In this document: positions 24,397 through 35,211 of the stretch, piece after piece | How positions within the stretch are numbered: position 1 is the first letter of the stretch | Layout: the number at the start of each line of letters is the position of its first letter | DNA from: Takakia lepidozioides | Taxonomy: Eukaryota > Streptophyta > Takakiopsida > Takakiales > Takakiaceae | NCBI GenBank assembly: GCA_030704615.1 | Contig: CM060733.1 | Span: 28,952,001-29,016,000, forward strand | DNA: 64,000 nucleotides | Reading direction: 5' to 3' | Program-made: the position numbers and the translations under genes | Notes under the pieces: generated by a model | What the model was told of the DNA's origin: nothing | Databases searched by the model: none | The model's input: only the letters and a program-made list of their open reading frames with translations

Positions 24397-27300
24397 CTAT
24401 CCATGTGTTGTATCCCGCTGCAAAAGAGTATCGACCTCGTTGAAACTCATAGTGGCCTGGTGAATGAAGTTGTCACGTTTGGGATCGCAAACCATCCTCT
24501 TCAAAAATATGAAATACAAATGTTTGCAGGGTATGAATTTACCTCTCTTGCCCAAACTGGTTGATAGCATATTCACAAAATCAGGACATGTGCAATTGGG
24601 GAAATTGGAAACCGTGATGTCGTAGGTCCTGTCATGAACAACAGATGTGGAAGTGATGATTGTGAATACCCGACCATATCTTGGATCGGGTACTTCCGTG
24701 GTGCTTCCAACACGAGCTTGGAGCATTCTTGCGGACTCCACTTTGCCAAAGTGTTCAGCGGTTGGAGGGAAACGCCGAACGAGCTTTCCATCTCGTTTGG
24801 TTGGCCACAAGTCAGGATTTGCCGGGGGGACCCGGGAGGACGTAGAAGTAGTAGCACATGCATGGAGTTGGGGTTGTCTCGCAAGGGAAAAACCTGCCTC
24901 CTCCAGCATTTCAATCTCCTGAAAGCTGAGATGTGTTCCCACCTTCACGGGCCAAACGGTTGGAGGAGATGGCTTCATCACTACGGAAGGATGCACAGTT
25001 CCATGCACACATCTGGCACAATCATCTGCGCAAAACCAGAACTTGTGGTTCTTGGCTTCTGGTTGACCGTATGGACGCATCAAGCCCGTGAAAGTCGGAG
25101 CAGGAGTTCAGGCACCACCTCTGGATATAGATGAAGTGCACTTCTCGAAATTAGTTGCCCTGATCGCTGTACATTTCACACGAGACCCTACACTTGTGCG
25201 TTCTATGTGTCAAACGTGGTCGGGGCATGCGGACTCAAGCACATCAAGGGGGTTGTTTCTCTCCTGCACCATTTCAGTGGCACTGTTTGATGCTGGAGCT
25301 TGCCGTCGTGTTGGAGGTTCCCCCACAATGGAGATTCCGGACATGGAGCTGTCATGCAGGGGAACACGAGGCTTCGAGAAGTTATCACGGTCTGCCCTGT
25401 GGAAATCTGAATCCGAACCAGGTGGAGTGTTCAATTTCCTCTTACAGGAGCCGAATCTCTCATCCCCTTCAAGATGTGGAACTCTAGAAACAAGTGGCGT
25501 TCCCTGGGCATACATGCTCACCGCCCGTGCTATCTTGATTGGATCCCCAGATCTGTTTGCAGCACGCAACATCAACTCCCATTTGTCCGGACCCTTGCCA
25601 CCAACCCCAGCTCGTAAGAAATCACGGTATCGGGTTTGTTGTTGCAAGGCACGTATCAAATCATCTGTTGTTGCCACATACAAATCCCGACCTCGTTTCC
25701 CAGACTGCTGCAACCATGAGTTGTGCACAGTTTCTGCCAAATTGCAAGATGACATGTCCGCCATTTCCTCAATGGACATGTTCTGCAAAGTGCAGAACCA
25801 CACTTCAAAACAGTGAACAGAAAACAACATAAAGAAAGCGAGGACACAATAAAATGGAAAGCAAATGTATGAAAAAGCAATAAATATAAGCCTCGTATCA
25901 ATGGCATGGCTGCTCCCCACTGTCTATACTGGAAGTGCCAAAACGCCAGCCAATCTTCCAATGCTCTCATACTCTCAAGTGATGCAGCTCCAGAAGAGAA
26001 CCACCAGGCACGAATTGTCTGGAACAAAGTGTCCGCCTCCTTCATTGTTCTAGCATCTTTGTACTCTTTGCACAATTTACGGTGCTGAGTCTGTATCTCT
26101 GGTTTGATGTCCGACTTTGTATGTTTTTCCAGAGATTGTCTCCAATGAAATAGACATGTACGCTCTCTTCCTGGCATAGGCACTTTTGGGTCGCCCGATC
26201 CGAAGACAATACGAACAGCATTGAAATTTGCTTGAGCACTATCCGCCATGAAACCTGCGAAATTTGGAGATGGCAGCCCATGGCAGCCCATGACACGTAT
26301 CAGGGAATTCCACATGAGCTTCTGGATTCCGTATCCTCGGATTGCATGTCACAAACCGCAATTGTTATAACTCGTTGGTAGACTGGATCGTAGACATGAC
26401 AAGCCATTGTCGTCCAATCCTTCACTCGTTTCACATGATCAAACATAAGAAAACAGTTTTGCAAGTCCCCAGTCTTCTGCATCCGCTTCACGAGGCTAAC
26501 CCCACTGCCCTCCCCAACAGTCGACATTTTGAAAAGAAAAACTTTGATGGCACCTTGACCTGGGAATACATTGTCCTGGATGTAATCGTACTTGCTCACT
26601 CGTTTCAATTCCAAAATATTGTCTATGTAGCCTCTGATCCCAGAGCCCATTCTCAATGCATTGATCTGATGCCGAATGTTCGGTGAACTTAAAGTGGAGA
26701 AATGATCCATGACCAGGTCCAATGCTGCACCGTCAAGTTTAGTCCCTACAGAATCCCCTTCACTCAAAATATGGCTTTCCAAGAAAGACTTGCTTGCGCC
26801 AAGAGCGATTGCAGATGTTGTTGCGGATGGGTTTCTCCCGAACTCCTGTTTAATCAACCTCGATACTGTCTCAACACTCTCCCTGTAATCCCCCTTCGAG
26901 ACAGGATGGTTATGGAATCCGAAATGCACACAAGCTCTTGTCATTGTTTTGAAACGGTGGACAACATAGTACATTCTTGCTCCGCAGAGCGCCAAGCAAG
27001 ATGGCACAAGTTTGCAGAATTTGCAGACGAAAGTGTTTGTCGGTGGAGGGGCAGTCCCAGGCTGAAATAGATTTTCCGCCAGACCCTCCCATTCGCTTTG
27101 ATTATGAACCCCAGACTACAGAAAGTGTCTGCAATTCAAATTATCACACCTAAGGTGTCCATTGTAAACTGTCCTCCTGAAAACAAGCTTGTCATCATTC
27201 TGAATATTGGATGTTTTTGTTCCGCAATTTTGGAATGACACTACAAATCTCTTCTTCATCAGCTTCTCCAACCACAGTAGGAAGGACTGGATTTGGAATT

Positions 27301-27708
27301 TCACTTATGTCATCATCGGAAGAATGCAAAAGCTCAACGATTGGAGTGGAGGACGTCTGTTCTTTTTTCACCACCACCTCCCTCGTCTTCAACGACCGAA
27401 GCAGCAGTCCCGGGCGTCACATATGACCCAAGGGACTTTCGCCGAGGCTCTCCAAGTACTCTGTATCGACCAGGATGCACTCTCCACTGGCTGATATGAG
27501 CCGTCTCATCACGGTTTTGGAAAGAGTATTTCAACAACTTCCCTTTAAGATCGTACACCTCTTTCTCCAAAAAGATGGAGCCATTCTGCAGCTGAAAACG
27601 GGTAGCCAAGACATGTTCCAGAACAATTGCAAATCCATTGTCAAGGACTTCCTGGGAGAACGGCATTGGTTTGTCGTCAGAGAAGAACTCCGCTTCAGAG
27701 GAAGCCAT
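24397..27708 (-). pseudogene. MULE-type transposase with SWIM and N-terminal zinc finger (disabled copy)
   Basis: Start taken at 27708 (MASSEAEFFSDDKP). The N-terminal zinc-binding part reads GHLRCDNLNCRHF, CKFCKLVPSCLALCGARMYY and HFGFHNHPV, which resembles WRKY-GCM1/FLYWCH fingers. The transposase core has VYDPVYQRVITIAVCD (candidate first Asp), GFMADSAQANF (second Asp) and RTCLFHW, the C-x2-H typical of MULE transposases. A T-rich intron precedes 25782; its donor near 25890 is unclear. The C-terminal SWIM finger is CTCPD...IPCKHLYF at about 24505-24620. Family role: cuts the element out and inserts it elsewhere. Lesions: homopolymer frameshifts at 27363-27368 and 27214-27218, TAG at 27116-27118, a frameshift near 26325, and TGA at 25210-25212 and 25108-25110. 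It is transcribed away from the methyltransferase-like gene. Confidence 0.82.
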
Positions 27709-28563
27709 CTTCCTTCCTCGCGTACGTTTGTACCTTGCTATCGCAGATCTAGTGTAAATCGGTTTACTGATGTCTCCAGAACACAGTTGAAGAATGAGCA
27801 GAGAATATGGCGGAGGAAGCTCAGACAACGACTGTGCATATTATGTTATTCTTTCCAGATATGCAGCCGTCCATTTTAATTACTTTTCTTGTGGGCCCAG
27901 TGGTCAGAGTATCCCTAGGAGCAGTGTCGGCAGCTGTTAAACCGTTAACCAGAACCTCATCAATAAACCCAATAACAAAGCCGACTTCCTGGAAGCATGC
28001 CACAGGATCTGAGGATGGGATTGCAGATTAAGTAAATGTATCTTTATACTACTACCAATGATCATGCGCACCTGGAAAGTTCCAAATGTGAAACGAATGT
28101 GGGGTTTGGCTAACAAGGATGACCGTGTATGATATTCCAAGATTTGTCATCAAACTCTCGTTCATTTACATTTATTTGTGTAAGACTGTGCGCCAAGATT
28201 TCTGGGATTCGCTGTTATTTTTAAATATTGAAACCGTTCTAATAAAGAACACGCCGTTTATTTTGGGCGACACACGTCAGACATCCATAACTGAATACGA
28301 ACAGCTGTACACCAATTGCTGGCATGTGCACTAATAAGGGAACGACTATGTGTAACGGTCACGCGAGAGGGAATCCGATGCTTCTAGAGACACGCAAGAA
28401 CGCAGGCAATCCCGCAAGAAATCGGGAGTCACTGCGTTTTTCTACTTTTCGCGCTTAGAGAGAGAGTGGTAGTCAAGCTGAGAGGGTTCCTTCTACAATA
28501 CGAAAGAGAAGAAAGTCTCTTTATTTTACTTCCCTTAGAGAGAGACGCAGAGCAAGAGAGCAA
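27709..28563. promoter_or_regulatory. Divergent promoter region of the transposon genes
   Basis: This is the only intergenic space between the two oppositely transcribed genes, so it should hold both promoters and 5' UTRs. The transposase frame stays open upstream to about 27828, so its true start could lie there. No specific motif was recognised. Confidence 0.5.
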
Positions 28564-29030
28564 ATGACGAGGCGTCGTTTGTTGGAGAACACAGGGCCAA
28601 GGCAGCAGGTGAACGCGGAGACTGATTCAGAAGAGCAGACGGAGACTGAGGCAGCGACTGTGACACAGTCGGCGATAAGAGTGCGCCAGCCTGTGGATGC
28701 AGAGATGATTCGCAGGGACACTGAAGGAGGTGGAAGCACGCGGAACGCCGAACCGGGAGAAGGTCCGGAAACCCTAGAGCAGACAGAAATTCCAGCAGAT
28801 GTGAGAGGGAAGAAGAAAGCTGCAGAAGGGGATCCAATTTCAAAACCTAAGAAGGCGCCAGTAAGTTTTATCTAACTTACATTTCATTGTTGAAGATATG
28901 CGTAGAGATTGAGTGGAATGTCCCAGACAGGGATTGTCGCTACCAACCATCACAAAGGTGATTTGCTTTCTACTCCTCTGCTAAGGGTTTACCGCACAAT
29001 GAGTGGGTGACTATCGGTACAGTCATTCAC

Positions 29031-29257
29031 TGTTGTTCAGATCATACAGTCTGTCTGATTGCCTTTCAAGGAGTCCTTCCTCTTCCCTTCTTTAGCAGCT
29101 ACTGAATTGCGAGCGTCGTTAACGCCATTCGATTCTCCTCATGAGATTTATGTACCTATGTGTTTGAAGAGAGAGTGAGGGTCGGCATACCGTCAATCAT
29201 TGTTGTTCAGATCATACAGTCTGTCTGATTGCCTTTCAAGCAGTCCTTCCTCTTCCC
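29031..29257. repeat. 57-bp direct duplication inside intron 1 of the methyltransferase-like gene
   Basis: TGTTGTTCAGATCATACAGT and following bases at 29031-29087 recur at 29201-29257 with one mismatch, 170 bases apart. The surrounding intron also has CGTTAACGCCATTCG, CGTTAACGCCGTTCGC and CGTTACCGCCATTCAC, relatives of the palindromes in intron 5. Confidence 0.85.
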
Positions 29258-31423
29258 ATGCTGGCGACGGTAATCACAGTGGAGTCAATCTGAATAATCT
29301 GCACTTACTGTCCGCCCTAAACTATACTGAATGTCGTTGCCGCCAATCACTTACACATAGATGTCATTACACAACACCGATCCGGCAGGTCGTTATCTTT
29401 TGTGATTGTCGTTAACGCCGTTCGCTATCGCTCTCGCTTTTGTTTTGAATACGGCAGTATCAGCTTTGCTTGTGTAGATTGTGCTGAATTGTTTCACACC
29501 ATTCATAGTGAGTTTCTTTGAGACAGAGTGATGGTCGTTACCGCCATTCACTATTTGCAAATTACTCAGTCAGAACTGAATGGCATCGTGCAGAAAACTG
29601 TGAGGTCGAAGCCTACAGGATCAGAGGGGAAAAGATCTGGAGATGGGGACGAGTCCGGAAAAAGCTCAGAGAATACAGATGAAGCAGATGAATCTGAAGT
29701 GCACTACCTTGACAAGGTGAAAGAACTCATGTCATTCCAGAAGGTAAACTCTCAGGAGGTTATAAGGGACATGCTCGTATCTGGAGGGCGTCTGGACATC
29801 CCTCTGTGCCGGATGATATCAATGCCTGTTGTGCGTCCACCTCTTTCCCATGACATAACAAAATTGGAGAGTGATTTTGTGCATGGATATAGACTTGGTG
29901 CACAAGTTTTTTATGTGTCACTGACGGATATAAATGGGAAAAGCACATTAGTGTCTCCAGAGATCAGTGATAACTGGGATGAGTGCTGGAAAGATGCCAA
30001 TGAGGAGTTCGAGCTGGGCCTCATGATGGGAAAGAACACCCAGCAATTCTGCAACCACATGTTCTACGTCTGGGACGGCAACCACCGATTGCTGGCATGG
30101 ATGGGATACATTCGAAAACACCATGCGAAAGACAAAGACAAGCATGTTGTTGTGGAGGCAATGGTTTTGGATCCTGGAAACGACATCGCTAGGCTTCTTA
30201 CAGCTATGCACGACGTGAACAAGTAAGTCATCCAGGAGATTTCATTCCCTCTGTAGTGTCTTATTAATCCCAAAAAACAGTGTTAAGGAATGCAATGTTT
30301 CCAATGTTTTTGCAGATCGACAGAGAAATCGCATGTGACAACAAGCTTGGTTCACACACTATTCCGAATTCAGAGGATTGGTCTGATGAAGCTGGATGAT
30401 TTTCGGACAGTACTACCACCCAATATCATCAAGAAGTGCGAAACAGGAAGAGCTGCAGGCACTTGGTATTCTTTGACACGAGAGGCGTTTCTGGAGTACA
30501 TGTATGCGGTAAGCCCGAGTCTGTACTCAGTTTACTTTTCGAATACATGTTTGTAGTCCCTTCGGTGCTAATCACTACTTGAATCAATGCAGCAAGAACT
30601 GGCAGAGGCAGCTGAGAAGGGAAAATCCGAATATTACCACACCACACCAGAGGAACTAAGGACATCAAAGGGTGTGGAAGCTGCAATAAAGAAGGAGTTT
30701 GAAATGCGAAGAACCAAATTGATGTCCGCCTTCGGAAAGCAGCTTAGAATAGTAGATCCTGGACTTGGTTCTGAGTTCCTTCAGCAGATCAAAACACACT
30801 ATGACAAGCATGTGCATCCGGAGATGCAGCAGGAGAAATTGCACCGGCTGGCCATATCGATGGTCGACCCACAAACAAAAATAAGGTGGCTGGAGATATG
30901 GAACTCAGATCAAACAGTAAAGGACTTGAATCAGTTCCCAAAGAGCACCATACAGCCTGGCACAAAGGTGGAAGGAATCAGTGATTTGGTGTTTGATAAC
31001 TGGCTCCACAAGGCTACATTTTGGAGTCAGGTGTGTATTCAAAATGCTGTTTTCTTCTCTTCAAGTATGTGATGAGTATTTTATTTGCAATTCTGACAAA
31101 TATACAATTTGCAGCTCGAAAAGCGCGCCGTCATTGTGCTGGATCAGACTTTGAAGGATCTGAACATTTCGATTGTTTCGCCTCCCCAAATGTCATTGGA
31201 GGCATACATAAGGAAGTGGAGAGGTCTCACCTGGAGATATTATTTTTTTCCGGGAGTTCTCCAAAGATGGTAACATTTTACGGTCCAACGACTTTGACAG
31301 TCAGGTTGGAGGAGAGTGGGCCATGATGCGAGTTGTTTACAGGTGCAATGTCATACTTGAAACTCTACTGCTTTTTTTGGGAAAAAATGTGGCTTCATAA
31401 GGATTGCAATCATAGATCCAGAT

Positions 31424-32162
31424 TGAATGTCGTTGACGACATTCACTTTTTTGTCTGAGTCATTCTTAAGCGAGTATATGAATTCACCTGGTTCTAAGGG
31501 TGTAATTATAGTGTCCTTGATTAGAATTGATAATGTCCTTGAATGGCGTTGACGACATTCACAACCGGAGTTGTTGAGAGGTCCTCAGAGTTATGTAAAT
31601 TTTTGTAATGTCCATAAGGTTACAGTGAGGGTTCCTCACTTCATTTTGCTGAATGTCAATGCAGACATTCAGTTGTTCTGCATTGTTTTTGCCTCTTGCG
31701 AGGAATCTGAAGGCTTGATAAGCTCTTTTATGAGAAATCCAAAGTGAATGTCGTTGACGACATTCACTTCTGTGTCTGTATTATTCACCAGCGACAATTT
31801 GAATTTACATGGATTGGGAGCTAAGTAATTGGTTCCTTGTTGGTATTTTTGTGAATGGCGTTGACGCCATTCACATACAGTGTTGTTGTGAGGTCCTCAG
31901 TGATATGTTCGTTATGAATGTGCATTGAGTTTTCCGGGAGGGTTCCTTACTCGAGTTTATGATTTCCATCCTGTGATTTTGCTTCATTTGAGGAATAATT
32001 AGGCTTGATTAGGAGTGTATTCACAAATCCAAAGTGAATGTCGTTGACGACATTCTCTTCTATGTCTGTGTCATTCCAAAACGATAGTTTGCATTCACCT
32101 GGATTAGGGTGTATTTACAGTATCATTGAATGGAATGTTTTGAATGGCGTTGACGACATTCA
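31424..32162. repeat. Array of seven palindromes in intron 5, within 2.6 units of a ~300-bp tandem repeat
   Basis: Palindromes lie at 31424-31445, 31540-31561, 31649-31672, 31744-31767, 31851-31874, 32034-32057 and 32141-32162. The type form has arms GTGAATGTCGT and ACGACATTCAC around TG. The fifth has GTGAATGGCGT with ACGCCATTCAC, so a change in one arm is matched in the other. Flanking text repeats with a period near 290-320 (ATCCAAAG before and TCTGTGTC-like after alternate copies). The array fills most of the 962-base intron 31343-32304. Confidence 0.88.
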
Positions 32163-34639
32163 CATCTGGAGCAGTCGTGTGGTCCTGAAAGGTCCTTGGA
32201 GCAGTTCTGAGAGCCATTTCAATCTATGTTTTTTTCATTCTGTTCTACTTGCATCTTACTCACTGAGCCCTTTTGTGGGTTGGGATTTATCTCCTTTTTT
32301 TCAGGTACACGAAATATGTGCTCATGGAAGGAAATCACCTGAGCGGAATTCCAGACTATCTTGACATGTGGTCGGACCCTGCAAACGATCCAACCATGTA
32401 TACTGCAGGGATATTGAAGGACTGGAGTCCTTCTCACTTCAGAGACTGTGGGTGGTACCTTGACTGCCCACCGGAGCACACGACCTTTCAAGAACAGCAT
32501 ATGAAATACTTGAACAATAACGCTGAGATGCTGGCGCCTTTGACTGACGAAGAGTACCAACGAAACATAGCAACATTGGCTGCCAAGGAGCCTGATGCTC
32601 AGGGAACGCCGCAGAAGGGAAAGAAGGCGGGCCGCAAACCAAAAGACAAGGCTGTTGATGTCATAGCCATCTCACCAGCAAGCCAAAGGACAAAGACAAG
32701 TCCAAAGAGAAGGAAAATGACAAGGGGAAGGAGAAAGAAAAGGAGATGGAGAGTGGGCATGACTTTACTGCTGGAAGATATACCCGCACTGTTCAGTGCG
32801 TGTTCGATGCCAAGCCACACCCTTCCCGTTCTGATTCGGCAAGAGAGATGAAAATTGTTAATGAGGGTTGGCTGTCGATGATGCAGAGTCGAAAGAGATG
32901 ATACACTGGGGTGCCTTCGCCTACCTGGGACAATATAATCTCATTCCTCAATCTGGTGAGAATTCCAGTTTCTTTCCTTTTTCTCTGAAAGTTTCGTTGG
33001 CAGTATTTCAGTCTCGTTCTTTGAAAACATTCTTGCCATCGTTCTTATAAAAAACATGTCTGTTGCAGGTGAGCACAGGTCCCACCTTCGTGTGCGGTGT
33101 GCAGAAAACTTATGCGGCCGACATTGTCATTCTCGACATCCCGGATGGTCAGGCTGTGCCAGAAGTTCTTCCAAAGAGCAAGACGCCAGGCTGAAACAAA
33201 TTCGAGGACAACTACTGGAGTTGGGTGTTCGGGTTCTGTAATAACTTCCTCTCTGATGCAGGGACACTTCTGCTTTTTCAGTCATGTGACAATGATAGTC
33301 GTCGGGCATTGGCATCATACCTCAAGTCTTCAGGGTTTGAAGTTTTGCGCACATGGAATTGTGTGAACAGCCTCTATATTGTGAAAGGGGGTTTCCCTGG
33401 TCAGCTGGTATGTCGTCTGCCTTCTGCTTGTGCTTTCATGATGAGTTTCAATGTTCTCTGCAGCTCCACTCTAGTAGAATCTGTTATGATCGACACCGAT
33501 CATCACCGATCATCACCGATTCGTGATAAAAATGATTTTATTGTGTCTGAGTTCTGAATAGCCGATGTACACACTTCCACTATAGATTGTGTTTACCACA
33601 CTAACCTGCTATATTTGGCAGACGAGGATGTTCAAGGCGATCTACCTGCGGAGGATTCGCACCTCAAAGACACCATCCTCCATCCGCAGCTTTGAGATTT
33701 CTGACCAGGGTTGTTTCGTCAACCCCCCCTATGAGCCCCATGTCGATGACATTTTGTACAACTTCATGCAGTCCAGTCAGACTCTGAAGAGACCAGATAG
33801 CACTCCCTGGAGAGGTGCAAAGGAAAAGTCCCCAGCGTTCATGCAAATACTGCTGGAGTCATGCAGCCACCGCTCTGCACGGGTGGTCGATCTTTCTGTG
33901 TCCACAGGTTCGTTCTTTCCCTTCCGAATTGGTTTTCTTTCAACAGTTTCATCTGCTTAAATCCCCCCCACCAAACTGTTCATGTCCTCCTGTCTGGTGC
34001 AGGAGCAACTTACCATGCATGCAAGGGAGGCGGAAGAAGCCTTTTTGGCATGGAGGGTGATTCTGACCTCTACAACACAGTGCTCCTCCCCATTTTGTCT
34101 GGCTCCACTTCAGGCACACAGACTGATCGGATTCAAATTCGAAATGATGACGATCCCGAAGATAAGCAGGTCGACAACGACTTTTCATGTAAGTAAGTGC
34201 TAAACCCTCTTTGGGAGCCATACTCAATTTCTCAATAACATCAAAGTTACAGTAATAACTTTTTCAGGTTGTCTTTCAGGAAAGGCAGCGGTGGATCTTC
34301 AGGAGATACAGTCATTTCTGGCGAGTCTGTTTTCGACAGCCCCCTTTCCAATTTTCTGCTTCCTGTTTATGCCGAAGCAATGGCACTTCACGCGGCCGAG
34401 TCCCTATCCCCTGACTTTTTAGTGGCCAGCTGTAGGTGTATCCAGCGTGGATCCGGTGTTCTAAAATACTTAGACTTAGATGCAGAGGAAGCGGGGATAC
34501 ATTGTACTGACTCTGAGTCAGACTGAACTATATTCTTTTAATATTCATTTTCATACTATCTGGAAAACGTTGAATCCCCTTCCTCCACCGTAGTTGTTCC
34601 TTTAGAACAAATAATAATCACATAATCAACTTTCATTTA

Positions 34640-35030
34640 AATTGCAATATGTATGAATCCATCTCACAAACCTCCCTGACTCTTCTCATATCCATTGTGC
34701 ATTCATCTACAGTGTATTCATGCGTGTTCCATTCATGAATTTTTTCCTTTGTTCAACATCCATTGTACATTCATCCTCTGTACTCTTTAATCCACCCCAC
34801 AAACCTTCCACACTCATTTCATATACGTTGTGCATTCGTCAAAAGTTTTGGTCATGCATCTTCCTGTCATGAATTTTTGTCATTCCTCAACATCCATTAT
34901 ACATTCATCCATTTTACTCTTATCCATCCCTCATTCATCCATCTACATTCATTTTTCACACTCATCCATCTGTTTATCATCCAACTGTACATTCATCCAT
35001 CCTTTATTCAATGCCTTTTATTATGTCGTC
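34640..35030. repeat. Degenerate CATTCAT-rich repeat downstream of the methyltransferase-like gene
   Basis: CATTCATCC, ACATTCATCCAT and CATCCATTGTAC words recur at irregular short spacing. It is a low-complexity tract between the gene end and the right terminal repeat; no gene is seen. Confidence 0.7.
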
Positions 35031-35084
35031 CAGCTTTTTCCGCGGTAAAGGGTGCCAATCCGCGGGAATACACTCCACTTCTTT

Positions 35085-35201
35085 CTGGGCGCGTGGTGAC
35101 GTGGAGTGAGCCCCATGACGTGGCATTTGCGCAAGGTGACGTGGCGTGAGCGCTGTTGCGCTCACGCGCTCACGTGACCAGGCTCACGCCGAGGCATCCC
35201 T
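35085..35201. repeat. Right terminal inverted repeat region
   Basis: Contains GACGTGGAGTGAGC, GACGTGGCGTGAGCG, CGCGCTCACG (35165-35174) and GGCTCACGCC (35181-35190), the reverse-complement counterparts of the left end. It ends at ATCCCT, directly before the duplicated GGAAATATTG. Confidence 0.8.
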
Positions 35202-35211
35202 GGAAATATTG
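35202..35211. repeat. Target-site duplication of the nested transposon, right
   Basis: GGAAATATTG, identical to 23768-23777. Gag coding resumes immediately in the frame GGA AAT ATT G. Confidence 0.88.

Larger units (their letters stand above)
28564..34526 (+). pseudogene. ParB/sulfiredoxin-like plus beta-class DNA methyltransferase-like protein (damaged copy)
   Basis: Ten exons: 28564-28860, 29594-30222, 30316-30508, 30593-31030, 31115-31342, 32305-32955, 33069-33407, 33622-33907, 34003-34192 and 34268-34526 (TGA); about 1,169 residues. The N-terminus is charged and disordered. Exon 2 has YVWDGNHRLLAW, the ParB/sulfiredoxin-type signature. The C-terminal half follows the beta-class N4/N6 methyltransferase order: ADIVILDIPDG where DPPY is expected, SDAGTLLLF and SSGFEVLRTW, EKSPAFMQILLES (like EKPVALLE), then VVDLSVSTGATYHA and RSLFGMEGD as the AdoMet site. 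An NPPY also occurs about 60 residues before that site. Lesions: one extra T in 31243-31249, a one-base loss near 32685, and TGA at 32899-32901 and 33192-33194. Inference: transposon cargo of bacterial or phage type; activity is doubtful because the catalytic motif is degenerate. Confidence 0.72.
23778..35201. mobile_element. 11.4-kb Mutator-like transposon carrying a ParB/methyltransferase-like gene
   Basis: The segment splits the retrotransposon gag and is bounded by a 10-bp duplication. Its ends are imperfect inverted repeats: GGCGTGAGC lies 12 and 11 bases from the two ends, CGTGAGCGCG lies 27 bases in on both sides, and GCTCACGC follows 46 and 50 bases in. Inside are two divergent genes and little else: a SWIM-type MULE transposase on the minus strand (24397-27708) and a ParB/DNA-methyltransferase-like gene on the plus strand (28564-34526), separated by an 855-bp region. 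Both genes carry frameshifts and stops, so this copy is probably inactive, though the ends look intact and could be moved in trans. Insertion is younger than the retrotransposon it sits in, whose LTRs are about 99.6% identical. Confidence 0.88.

Noticed and set aside
24634-25816. Plus-strand frames at 24634-25134 and 25088-25816
   Set aside because: They overlap the minus-strand transposase, whose SWIM finger and other motifs mark the real strand; the plus frames show no domain.
26272-26291. Tandem 10-bp TGGCAGCCCA in the transposase gene as the cause of the nearby frameshift
   Set aside because: The frame upstream of the duplication already changes at about 26325, so removing one unit does not restore a single frame.
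33716-33735. NPPY near residue 975 taken as the true methyltransferase catalytic motif
   Set aside because: It lies only about 60 residues before the AdoMet site, after the central strands, which does not fit the usual beta-class order. It is kept only as an alternative in the findings.
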